Assembly: GCA_030765725.1 (NCBI GenBank)
Contig: JAVCDF010000002.1
Span: forward strand, 1-64,000
Direction of reading: 5' to 3'
Origin: Candidatus Chlorobium antarcticum
Lineage (GTDB): Bacteria; Bacteroidota; Chlorobiia; Chlorobiales; Chlorobiaceae
Length of the DNA: 64,000 bases
The notes beneath the pieces were generated by a model. The model was not told the DNA's origin, ran no database searches, and was given only the letters and a program-made list of their open reading frames with translations. The translations under genes were made by a program, and so were the position numbers. Positions 39,414 to 46,876 of the stretch are shown in pieces (within the stretch, counting starts at the first letter, position 1; every line of letters starts with the position of its first letter).

Positions 39414-40505
39414 TCAGAACTGCCTTTGCATCGCCTGTATGACCAGGCGGCATTCAGCTGCCGCTTTGACGCTGTGTGTGCGGATGATGTCGGCCCCGTT
39501 CAGGATGGCTAGGGTTTCAGCCGTTATTGTGGCATTGAGCCTCTCTGTAGTTGGCGGTGCGCTCTTGCCCTCTTTTTGGATTGCGTTTCCCAGAAAGGAT
39601 TTGCGTGACACTCCGGCAAGGATGGGCCGTCCTGTCCGGCGGAACTCCTTGAGTCGTCGGAGCAGGGTGAAGTTTTCTTCAACGCTTTTGCCGAATCCGA
39701 AGCCAGGGTCGATGATGATGCCCGTGACTCCGGCCAATTCAGCCCGCTCGATTGCCTGCTGGAGAAAGTTGATGACGGTTTCGACAATATCACCCTCGCC
39801 CGTCGGTGTGCCGGTGCTCCACTGCATTGATTCGGGTTTTGAGGGGGTGTGCATAAGAATTACCGGTGCTTTGTGCCGGGCGCATACTTCTGCCATGTTG
39901 AAATCAAAGGTGAAGCCGGAGATGTCGTTGACAATGTCGGCTCCGGCGAGGAGTGCGGCTTCGGCAACTTCCGCCTTGCATGTGTCTATGGAGATGATTG
40001 CGTCTGTGTGCTGGCGGAGCATGGCTATGAGCGGGGCGGTCCGCTGGGTTTCCTCTTCGGTGTTGACGGGGATGGCTCCGGGGCGTGAGGATTCTCCGCC
40101 GATGTCGATGATGTCAGCCCCTTCGCCGAGCATTGTGAGGGCGTGGTCCAGGGCGGTATTAAGGTTTAAACAGCCAGAAGTCAGGTTTAAACAGCCAGAA
40201 GTCAGGTTTAAACAGCCAGAAGTCAGGTTTAAACAGCCAGAAGTCAGGTTTAAACAGCCAGAAGTCAGGTTTAAACGGCCAGAGGTCAGGTCCAAACAGC
40301 CGGAAGTCAGGTTTAAGCGGTTGGGGGTCCGGTCTGTAGGGTTGGGGGTTTCGGCGGGGTGGTCCTCCTTCTGTTCAAAGGCGCCTCCATCATGGAAGGA
40401 GTCGGGGGTGGTGTTCAGAATGCCCATGATTTTGGGGCCCTGCTTAAAATCCATGATGCGGTCGCGGCAGGCAATGGTTCGGGTTTCGGGTCTGAAAGAT
40501 GTCAT
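39414..40505 (-). CDS. folP: Dihydropteroate synthase with repeat insertion
   Basis: This enzyme condenses p-aminobenzoate with dihydropterin pyrophosphate in folate synthesis. The family core is complete: IMGILNTTPDSFHDGG (26-41), GADIIDIGGESSRPGA (129-144), ISIDTCKAEVAEAAL, a DIVNDISGF strand and GVTGIIIDPGFGFGKS. At 363 residues it is about 75 longer than usual. The excess lies between TPDSFHDGG and the first helix (TALDHALTML), where residues 64-112 are seven heptads of LNLTSGC type after a Pro/Thr/Asn-rich lead. This is loop 1 of the enzyme, close to the active site. The frame is intact, so it is probably functional. Confidence 0.93.
   Translation of the reverse strand: MTSFRPETRTIACRDRIMDFKQGPKIMGILNTTPDSFHDGGAFEQKEDHPAETPNPTDRTPNRLNLTSGCLDLTSGRLNLTSGCLNLTSGCLNLTSGCLNLTSGCLNLTSGCLNLNTALDHALTMLGEGADIIDIGGESSRPGAIPVNTEEETQRTAPLIAMLRQHTDAIISIDTCKAEVAEAALLAGADIVNDISGFTFDFNMAEVCARHKAPVILMHTPSKPESMQWSTGTPTGEGDIVETVINFLQQAIERAELAGVTGIIIDPGFGFGKSVEENFTLLRRLKEFRRTGRPILAGVSRKSFLGNAIQKEGKSAPPTTERLNATITAETLAILNGADIIRTHSVKAAAECRLVIQAMQRQF
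40162..40308 (-). repeat. Seven 21-bp tandem repeats inside folP
   Basis: Five identical units occupy 40162-40266, and two diverged ones occupy 40267-40287 and 40288-40308. A degenerate eighth unit follows at 40309-40329. On the coding strand each unit is TTAAACCTGACTTCTGGCTG plus T, giving L-N-L-T-S-G-C. Six of the units contain the octamer palindrome GTTTAAAC. The opposite strand is also open through the array. There are no spacers, so it is not a CRISPR. The identical central units suggest recent expansion. Confidence 0.95.
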
Positions 40506-40521
40506 CAGGGCGTTATGAACT

Positions 40522-41550
40522 TCAGGTTATGCTGAATGGTACGGGTGTGAAGGTCAGGAGAAAGACCAGAATGGAAATCCAGCCGATTGCAATTCGGCTG
40601 TTGCTTATGGGGTGGTCATACATTGTAGGGGGATGGCCGGTGCCGATGAATTTCATCAGAATGAATACCCAGAGAATCCATCCGGGCCATGAGAGTCTGA
40701 TGAGGGCCGAGGGCAGTAACCCTGCGGGCACAAACGGGGTGAGGGAGGCTGCTATTTCCAGAAGCGAGGGGAGGGCAAGCAGCGTGATGAAGAGGAGAAA
40801 AATGCGTCCGGCGGTGCGGTGCCCTTTACGGCCAAACATGGCGTAGGTGATGTGGCCGCCGTCGAGCTGCCCGACGGGAAGAAGGTTGAGTGCGGTGACA
40901 AAGCATCCAAGCCAGCCGGTAAAGAGAAACGGGTAGTGGTACATTTCAGTCATCGGTGGTAGGTTGCGGGGCGAGAGCGTTGTTTCGAGCAGCAGCCAGA
41001 GGATGTTTTTTCCGAGCTGGAGCGTTCCTTCGGGTGCCGCTGCCGGAGAGCCGCCGGTTGCAAGGTATTTGGGATGGATGGTGAAGATGAAGTCGGCCGG
41101 GGGAAGGTTCAGAAATCCGTAGAGGAGGAGACCGAGGCAGACCGCGAAGCCACTGAGGGGTCCAGCAACGCCTATGTCGAAGAGGGCGTTGCTCTCTTTG
41201 AACGGTTCCCGGATTCTGATGACTGCTCCCATTGTGCCGAGGCTGAGGATCATTGGGAGCGGGGGGAGGGGGATGTAATAGGGAAGCGTGGCACGGACGC
41301 GGTGGTACAGTGCGGCAAAGAAATGGCCGAATTCATGGACGCTGAGAAAGAGGATGAGCGTGAGCGCATAGGGAATGCCGGGCTTGAGCGAGGTGATGAG
41401 GTTCGCGAATGTGGTGAAGGAGAGGGTGCCCCCTGCCCAGAAAACCCCTGCTGCAATTGTAGTGAGAAGGGTTGTTGCAAAAAGACCTAGATGGAGCAGA
41501 ATATTCTGCTCCTTGAGTATTGCCAGGCGGGAGTGATGGGAAAAGCTCAT
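40522..41550 (-). CDS. Site-2 protease family membrane protein
   Basis: This 342-residue integral membrane zinc protease of the M50 family has the metal-binding HEFGH motif in LSVHEFGHFFAALYH (about 70) and the second site LLPVGQLDGGH (about 225). About six to seven hydrophobic segments surround them. No PDZ domain is visible, unlike RseP. The length and motif spacing resemble the cyanobacterial/plant EGY group. It cuts membrane-bound regulators in related systems; its target here is unknown. It lies 16 bases before folP in the transcription direction. Confidence 0.88.
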   Translation of the reverse strand: MSFSHHSRLAILKEQNILLHLGLFATTLLTTIAAGVFWAGGTLSFTTFANLITSLKPGIPYALTLILFLSVHEFGHFFAALYHRVRATLPYYIPLPPLPMILSLGTMGAVIRIREPFKESNALFDIGVAGPLSGFAVCLGLLLYGFLNLPPADFIFTIHPKYLATGGSPAAAPEGTLQLGKNILWLLLETTLSPRNLPPMTEMYHYPFLFTGWLGCFVTALNLLPVGQLDGGHITYAMFGRKGHRTAGRIFLLFITLLALPSLLEIAASLTPFVPAGLLPSALIRLSWPGWILWVFILMKFIGTGHPPTMYDHPISNSRIAIGWISILVFLLTFTPVPFSIT

Positions 41551-41566
41551 GCTGTTTGCCAGAGGA

Positions 41567-42013
41567 TTATTCTTTATTCTTTTTTTCTTTTTCGCCGAAG
41601 GTGGCGGTCAGTCCCCGGGCAAGAGCTGATTTTTCGGCGTCGGTGAGTTTGGCTTCAGGATGGGCGGGTAGGTAGAACCATGGGGGCATTTTCCCTTCTC
41701 GTACTTCATCTGCAGCGTCGTCTCCCTCATTTTTCCCCTCGCGCCCCCATTCTGATACATTGAATTCGGCTCGGCCGATCGAGACATCAAGCTGCGAGAG
41801 CCAGGAAAGCGGCGCTATGTGGCTGTACCATGGCCATATGGTTTCATTGGAATGGCAGTCGCTGCATGCTCTGAAAAAAAGCTCCCGTGTTTCTGGGGCG
41901 TTCCATGCGGGCTCTCCGGTGATGGGGGGGTTGGTGTGGTTTTTGCCGAAGGGTATGAGCTGGATGGCGGCAAGGCAGAGTGCGGCACCGCCGATGATGG
42001 TTGCTGGTTTCAT
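41567..42013 (-). CDS. Haem-binding domain protein (cytochrome-like)
   Basis: This 148-residue protein has an N-terminal hydrophobic segment ([20 protein letters not shown]) that may be an anchor or signal peptide. A haem c motif, CSDCH, follows in the setting [20 protein letters not shown]. This matches the small haem-binding domain family (PF14376 type) seen in many Bacteroidetes and Chlorobi. The conserved Trp/Pro segment after CxxCH is typical. A Met (KMPPWFYLP) near residue 110 could be the distal ligand. The redox partner is unknown. It lies 17 bases before the site-2 protease gene. Confidence 0.85.
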   Translation of the reverse strand: MKPATIIGGAALCLAAIQLIPFGKNHTNPPITGEPAWNAPETRELFFRACSDCHSNETIWPWYSHIAPLSWLSQLDVSIGRAEFNVSEWGREGKNEGDDAADEVREGKMPPWFYLPAHPEAKLTDAEKSALARGLTATFGEKEKKNKE

Positions 42014-42061
42014 TGTAAGCGAACTCCTTTTCTTTTTTTTTGATTTCGATGAGCTTGCATA

Positions 42062-42991
42062 TCAGGGCAATGTGCTTGCGGCCGGATGTCCGTCAAAACT
42101 GACGGTAGTTATGGTAAGCGGCCAGCGGGAAAGAACGGCATGGTCTCTTCTGCCGGTGGCTATTTCCGCAAGTGCGTCAAGTTCAGGTTCTGAGTAAAAT
42201 TTTCTTGCCGAGGTCAGCCCGTCCATGGTGAATTCCCTGATTCCCTGAAGGGAGGCCATCAGCGGAACGCCGGCAGCAAGTATTAGGCTCCGGAATCCGT
42301 CAATGCCTATGAACGCCATTGCTCCTGTTTCTTTTGAGCGGGCAATCATCATTGCGAGCTGTCCACCGCTGAAGTGGTGGAGGCTCTGGGCCATAATGAC
42401 AAGGTCGAACGAGCCCGGCTCAATACCTTCAAAGCTGCATGCGTCGAGCGTGCGGAAGGTGACGGGAAGTCTCTTTTGCTTGGCGATACTGACTCCCTCT
42501 TCAACATAAGCGGTTACGATATCGGAACTGGTTACCTCTGCCGGCAGCCGTTGCTGCGTGACCTCTTTGGCAAGGGCGAGTGCCAGTCCTCCCACTCCTC
42601 CGGCAAGCTCCAGAACACGGGCATTGCGGCCGCTTCGTTCTGCAATGTCAATAATGATGCTGCGGAGATAGCTGACATACCTCTGGTTGAGCGCGAGCAT
42701 GCCTGTGAGCCGTTCAAGCGCCCGAGCCAGCTGAAGCTTCCGTGTGGGGGAGAGTGCCGCCATATCCATATGTTCGGCTTTCGTGGTGCGCAGGGCGCCG
42801 TCAATCAGTTCCGGAATGAAAAAGCCAAGGCCCGACTGGCGGGATACCTCCAGTCGCTCTTTGTGAAAATTTTCGAGAAATTGATCTGCCTGCTTTTCAA
42901 GATCGTTCAGGCAGCTCCATCCTGTCGGGAATTCTCTGCGCCTGCGGAGATTGTTTATTGCTCTGTAACCGGCAGTCCTGAGTTGCAACAT
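42062..42991 (-). CDS. Class I SAM-dependent methyltransferase
   Basis: This 309-residue protein has methyltransferase motif I in RVLELAGGVGGLALALA (about 140-156), an acidic motif II end around ACSFEGIEPGSFDLVIMAQS, and the following LHHFSGGQLAMMIARS. The N-terminal 130 residues are helical and not assigned. The substrate cannot be inferred. It is the first gene of the long minus-strand block and diverges from the Rrf2 regulator across 203 bases. Confidence 0.82.
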   Translation of the reverse strand: MLQLRTAGYRAINNLRRRREFPTGWSCLNDLEKQADQFLENFHKERLEVSRQSGLGFFIPELIDGALRTTKAEHMDMAALSPTRKLQLARALERLTGMLALNQRYVSYLRSIIIDIAERSGRNARVLELAGGVGGLALALAKEVTQQRLPAEVTSSDIVTAYVEEGVSIAKQKRLPVTFRTLDACSFEGIEPGSFDLVIMAQSLHHFSGGQLAMMIARSKETGAMAFIGIDGFRSLILAAGVPLMASLQGIREFTMDGLTSARKFYSEPELDALAEIATGRRDHAVLSRWPLTITTVSFDGHPAASTLP

Positions 42992-43172
42992 GGTCCAGCT
43001 CCGGTTCTTTTCGGTTTGCCTCGGGATCTTTTATTCAATATACACATGCCACTCAATTTCACACAATACGCGGTGTTCAGGCGTTCGGGTGCCGAGATTT
43101 TTTTAAAAAAACATCCGAAGGGAAATTATTTGTCATCTGTTTTGCTTATACTCTTCTGTAACTGATATGTTT

Positions 43173-43182
43173 TTGATATCAA
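43173..43182. promoter_or_regulatory. Candidate operator before the Rrf2 gene
   Basis: TTGATATCAA is a perfect 10-bp palindrome 12 bases before the regulator start. A half-site TGATAT lies just upstream at 43163-43168. A TATACT hexamer at 43147-43152 could be the -10 element, which would place the palindrome early in the transcript where a repressor could block it. Rrf2 proteins often autoregulate, but this sequence does not match the known IscR or NsrR consensus. Confidence 0.35.
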
Positions 43183-43194
43183 TTAAGCGAACGG

Positions 43195-43662
43195 ATGAAA
43201 GTACTGAACAAAAAGAGTGACTATGCGGTGCGGGCATTGCTTGCACTTGGAGCGGGGGGGGATGGATTTCTCTCGGCGAGGGCCATTGCCGAGGGGCAGC
43301 AGATGCCTTATCAGTTTCTTCGCGGACTGTTGCAGGATCTTATACGCCATGGTATGGTTGAGTCGCGCGAGGGCGCGAGGGGCGGTTTCCGGCTTCTGAA
43401 GGACTGTGACGAGATTGCCCTGCTTGACATTATAGAGATTTTCCAGGGGCCTGTGCAGGTGTCGGAGTGCATGTTCCGAAAACAGATTTGCGTGAACCGG
43501 GCGAACTGTGTGCTCCGTCATGAAATTCTCCGGATTGAGCGTGTGGTGCAGCGGGAGTTTGAAAACATTACGATAGGCAAGTTGATGCGGGACCTTGAGA
43601 AAGCTCATCGGCCACAGACCGCGCAGAAGAATGAAGCGAACATAGTGAAAGGAGTTTTTTGA
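43195..43662 (+). CDS. Rrf2-family transcriptional regulator
   Basis: This 155-residue winged-helix regulator has the Rrf2 start KVLNKKSDYAVRALLAL and the recognition part QQMPYQFLRGLLQDLIRHG. Three cysteines, C95 (SECMF), C102 (KQICVN) and C108 (ANCVL), fit the usual [2Fe-2S] site of IscR/NsrR-type members. It heads an operon with a ferredoxin-like gene, a TPR gene and hcp. A nitric-oxide or redox sensing role is therefore likely, though inferred. The stop is four bases before the next start. Confidence 0.9.
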   Translation: MKVLNKKSDYAVRALLALGAGGDGFLSARAIAEGQQMPYQFLRGLLQDLIRHGMVESREGARGGFRLLKDCDEIALLDIIEIFQGPVQVSECMFRKQICVNRANCVLRHEILRIERVVQREFENITIGKLMRDLEKAHRPQTAQKNEANIVKGVF

Positions 43663-43666
43663 GCAT

Positions 43667-44533
43667 ATGCAGCGACAGATCATAACGATAGATGAGGCGC
43701 TCTGTACAGGGTGCGGTGATTGCATCCCGGGATGCCCTGAGGGGGCTTTGCAGGTTATTGACGGCAAGGCGCGTCTGGTCAGCGACCTTTTCTGCGATGG
43801 GCTCGGGGCCTGCATCGGTCATTGCCCGACGGGGGCGATGAGGGTTGAAGGGCGTGAAGCTCTGCTGTATGATGAGAAGAGGGTCATGCGTGAACACATT
43901 ATGCCAAAGGGGCACAATGTCATTAAGGCGCATCTGCAGCATCTTCTGGATCATGGAGAGGACGGTTATCTCGCGGAGGCTCTTGAGTGTTTTCGGGAGG
44001 CAGGAATTCCAGCTCCTCTTGACGGCGGCCCTTCTCATGCTGCTGTTGCCGGGCATGGCGGAGGGGGGTGCCCCGGGAGCAAAACGATGGCGTTTGGTTC
44101 AGTGGCTGGAGGAGCATCGCCTTCGGGCGGGGTATTGGACGCTCCGAGCGAGTTGACGCAGTGGCCGGTGCAGCTGCATCTGGTTTCTCCTCTCGTCTCT
44201 TATTTTAAGGGTTCCGATCTTTTGCTCGCTGCCGATTGCACGGCGTTTGCTGTTGGGGATTTTCATAACCGCTTTCTGCGTGGAAAAAGTCTTGCGGTGG
44301 CCTGTCCGAAACTTGATTCGGGAATTGATATTTACATTGAAAAGCTGGCGGCTATGATTGATGAGGGTGGGTTGAACACCATTACAGCCCTTGTTATGGA
44401 GGTTCCCTGCTGCAACGGGTTGATGACGATTGTGCAGCGGGCCTTTCAGGCTTCGTCACGGAAAGTGCCGGTGAAAAAGATTGTGATTGGGGTGAAGGGT
44501 GATACACTGTCGGAAGCTTGGGTGGAGTTGTGA
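43667..44533 (+). CDS. Two-[4Fe-4S] ferredoxin-like protein of the hcp operon
   Basis: This 288-residue protein begins with a bacterial-type 2[4Fe-4S] domain, with CTGCGDCIPGCPEGAL and CDGLGACIGHCPTGAM (about 13-65). The C-terminal 190 residues contain further cysteines (GGGGCPGSKT, VACPKLD, EVPCCNG) and resemble the iron-sulfur proteins that accompany hybrid cluster protein genes in anaerobes. A likely job is electron delivery to Hcp. It follows the Rrf2 gene after four bases. The start at 43667 is the only good ATG, and its ribosome site is weak. Confidence 0.85.
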   Translation: MQRQIITIDEALCTGCGDCIPGCPEGALQVIDGKARLVSDLFCDGLGACIGHCPTGAMRVEGREALLYDEKRVMREHIMPKGHNVIKAHLQHLLDHGEDGYLAEALECFREAGIPAPLDGGPSHAAVAGHGGGGCPGSKTMAFGSVAGGASPSGGVLDAPSELTQWPVQLHLVSPLVSYFKGSDLLLAADCTAFAVGDFHNRFLRGKSLAVACPKLDSGIDIYIEKLAAMIDEGGLNTITALVMEVPCCNGLMTIVQRAFQASSRKVPVKKIVIGVKGDTLSEAWVEL

Positions 44534-44546
44534 GGGAGGTGGGCCG

Positions 44547-44966
44547 ATGATGAAAGATGCCATGGGCGGGTACCGCGGAACAGAGAGGGAGATCAGCCGG
44601 ATGATCATGGATCAGCCTGGTAACGCGGAGGCTTGGTTCAACCGCGCCAATGCGCGGAGCTGCACTGGCAAGTGGGATGGGGCTGTGGACGACTACACCA
44701 CGGCACTGAAAACCGGCCTCAGGTTTCGGGAAATGATTGTAGCGTATGGAAACAGGGGGATGGCTCGGGCGCAGTTGGGGGATATGGTTGGCGCAATCGA
44801 GGATTTCAGTGTAATCATCAATCTCCGCCCGAACAATACTCGCCTGTTTAGGGCGGCATTTCGAAGCAGGGCAGAAATGAAAGAGAGGAGAGGTGACAGG
44901 GCAGGTGCGGCCGAAGACAGACGGATGGCAGAGCAGGTGGTGTCAGAAACAGTAACACAACAATAA
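44547..44966 (+). CDS. TPR-repeat protein in the hcp operon
   Basis: This 139-residue protein is built of about three tetratricopeptide repeats. One is [20 protein letters not shown], another is [20 protein letters not shown], and the third has [20 protein letters not shown]. Such helical repeats bind protein partners. I chose the ATG at 44547 because GGGAGGTGGG precedes it directly; the open frame extends into the ferredoxin-like gene. It is 13 bases after that gene and 14 before hcp, so it is co-transcribed. No signal peptide is seen. Its partner is unknown. Confidence 0.82.
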   Translation: MMKDAMGGYRGTEREISRMIMDQPGNAEAWFNRANARSCTGKWDGAVDDYTTALKTGLRFREMIVAYGNRGMARAQLGDMVGAIEDFSVIINLRPNNTRLFRAAFRSRAEMKERRGDRAGAAEDRRMAEQVVSETVTQQ

Positions 44967-44980
44967 AGAGGAGAAAAGCA

Positions 44981-46609
44981 ATGGGTATGTTTTGTAATCA
45001 GTGCCAGGAGAGCATCCATGGAACGGGATGTACTGCAAGGGGTGTCTGCGGGAAGGATGAAATGACGGCAAAACTGCAGGATACGCTGGTGTATGCTACT
45101 GTTGGGCTTGCCATTGCGGCGGGACGGCAGGCGGGCGGGGTTTCTCGGGAAGCGGGTCGCAGGATCAGCGAATCGCTTTTTGTGACGGTGACCAACACCA
45201 ATTTCGACGATGTTGCCATTGTTGAGGAAATCAACAAAACCCTCGCCATGCGCGACAGTCTGAATGCGCTTCTGCCTTCAGCTCCTGAGCTCGATGCCGC
45301 GAGTTGGACCGGAAGCACACGGGATGAGTTCCTTGCAAAAGCGCAGACGGTGGGCATTGAATCCTACAGTGCGAATGAGGATCTCCGTTCGCTGAAAAGC
45401 CTCATCCTATACGGCTTGAAGGGACTTGCTGCCTACACGGATCATGCTGCTGTGCTTGGTTATGATGATGACGAGGTGAACGCTTTCTATGCCAAAGGGC
45501 TTGGGGCGCTTGTAGAGGATCTTTCTGCTGATGAACTGACCGCTCTTGTTCTGGAGACGGGAGGCACGGCTGTGAAGGCAATGGCACTCCTCGATCGGGC
45601 AAACACCTCAACCTATGGTAATCCGGAAATCACGAAGGTCAACATCGGCGTCGGCACAAAGCCGGGTATCCTGATTTCGGGCCATGATCTCCGCGACATG
45701 GAGGAACTGCTGCAGCAGACTGAGGGCACCGGAGTGGATGTGTACACCCATTGCGAGATGCTACCGGCGCATTACTACCCGGCTTTCAGGAAGTATTCGA
45801 ACTTCGTGGGCAACTACGGCGGTTCATGGTGGAAGCAGGACCGGGAGTTCGAGTCGTTCAATGGCCCGATTCTGATGACGACGAACTGTATTGTTCCTGT
45901 CCGTGAGTCGTACCGGAAGCGGATTTTCACTACAGGCATGGCTGGTTATCCGGGCCTTGTGCATATTCCGGCGAGAAAAGAGGGCGGAACCAAGGATTTT
46001 TCGGCCCTTGTGGAGCTGGCAAAAACATGCAAGCCGCCGGTTGAGATTGAAACGGGTGAGATTGTCGGTGGATTCGCACACAATCAGGTGCTTGCTCTGG
46101 CCGACAAGGTGGTTGATGCTGTGAAGTCGGGTGCCATCAAGCGGTTTGTGGTGATGGCGGGATGTGACGGCCGGCATGCGTCGCGGAAGTACTATACCGG
46201 AGTTGCTGATGAGCTGCCCGAGGATACGGTGATTTTGACGGCCGGCTGCGCTAAGTACCGCTACAACAAGCTTCAGCTTGGTGATATTGGTGGCATTCCC
46301 AGAGTGCTCGACGCTGGCCAGTGCAACGACTCCTATTCGCTTGCTGTCATTGCCTTGAAGCTGAAAGAGGTGTTCGGGCTTGACGACATCAACGACCTGC
46401 CGATCTCCTTCGATATTGCCTGGTACGAGCAGAAGGCAGTTACTGTGCTCCTTGCGCTCCTTTTCCTTGGGGTGAAAGGTATCCGCCTCGGACCAACACT
46501 TCCGGAGTTCCTGACTCCGAATGTTGCAGCTGTTTTGGTGGAGAAGTTCGGCATCAAGTCGATTGGTACCGTTGAGGCTGATGTGGAGGCGATGATGGTC
46601 GGAGCATAA
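44981..46609 (+). CDS. hcp: Hybrid cluster protein (hydroxylamine reductase)
   Basis: This 542-residue enzyme carries a [4Fe-4S] cluster and a hybrid Fe-S-O cluster. The N-terminal cluster motif is C5-x2-C8-x8-C17-x5-C23, the class I spacing of anaerobes. Hybrid-cluster ligands are visible in [44 protein letters not shown] and [10 protein letters not shown]. Hcp reduces nitric oxide to nitrous oxide, and hydroxylamine in vitro, and protects from nitrosative stress. The ribosome site AAGAGGAG (44966-44973) is strong. It is the last gene of the Rrf2-regulated operon, followed by a terminator. Confidence 0.96.
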   Translation: MGMFCNQCQESIHGTGCTARGVCGKDEMTAKLQDTLVYATVGLAIAAGRQAGGVSREAGRRISESLFVTVTNTNFDDVAIVEEINKTLAMRDSLNALLPSAPELDAASWTGSTRDEFLAKAQTVGIESYSANEDLRSLKSLILYGLKGLAAYTDHAAVLGYDDDEVNAFYAKGLGALVEDLSADELTALVLETGGTAVKAMALLDRANTSTYGNPEITKVNIGVGTKPGILISGHDLRDMEELLQQTEGTGVDVYTHCEMLPAHYYPAFRKYSNFVGNYGGSWWKQDREFESFNGPILMTTNCIVPVRESYRKRIFTTGMAGYPGLVHIPARKEGGTKDFSALVELAKTCKPPVEIETGEIVGGFAHNQVLALADKVVDAVKSGAIKRFVVMAGCDGRHASRKYYTGVADELPEDTVILTAGCAKYRYNKLQLGDIGGIPRVLDAGQCNDSYSLAVIALKLKEVFGLDDINDLPISFDIAWYEQKAVTVLLALLFLGVKGIRLGPTLPEFLTPNVAAVLVEKFGIKSIGTVEADVEAMMVGA

Positions 46610-46644
46610 TCCGGAAGGCTTTCCATCATGTTTATTCAGAGGCT

Positions 46645-46679
46645 GCTCGGGATTTATTTCCGGGCGGTCTTGTTTTTTT
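46645..46679 (+). terminator. Terminator after hcp
   Basis: A stem of about eight pairs (GCTCGGGA at 46645-46652 against TTCCGGGC at 46658-46665, with two wobbles) is followed by TCTTGTTTTTTTA. It lies 36 bases after the hcp stop and would end the Rrf2-ferredoxin-TPR-hcp transcript. The stretch from here to the recQ start at 46877 shows no gene. Confidence 0.65.
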
Positions 46680-46876
46680 ATACTCCGCTATGTTTGAGAG
46701 TTCCCTGTCCTGCTGACGAAAGGTCTAAGTGACTTTGTGGTACGGTTACTGCTAGGGGGGCTCTGGAAGGGTAGGACCGGCGGAGGAGTGCCATGCAGCC
46801 ATTGCATTCCGGATATCTTCTCTGTATATACTTTCTTTGCCGGGTGTTCCGGCGCCATGAATTTTTCCCAGACAGT

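Noticed and set aside
40162-40329. CRISPR-like direct repeats
   Set aside because: Units are contiguous with no spacers, encode in-frame heptads inside a gene, and no cas gene is near.
39301-40518. 405-codon plus-strand frame across folP and its repeats
   Set aside because: The repeats are open on both strands, but the minus strand carries the complete dihydropteroate synthase. The plus frame has no domain outside the repeats.
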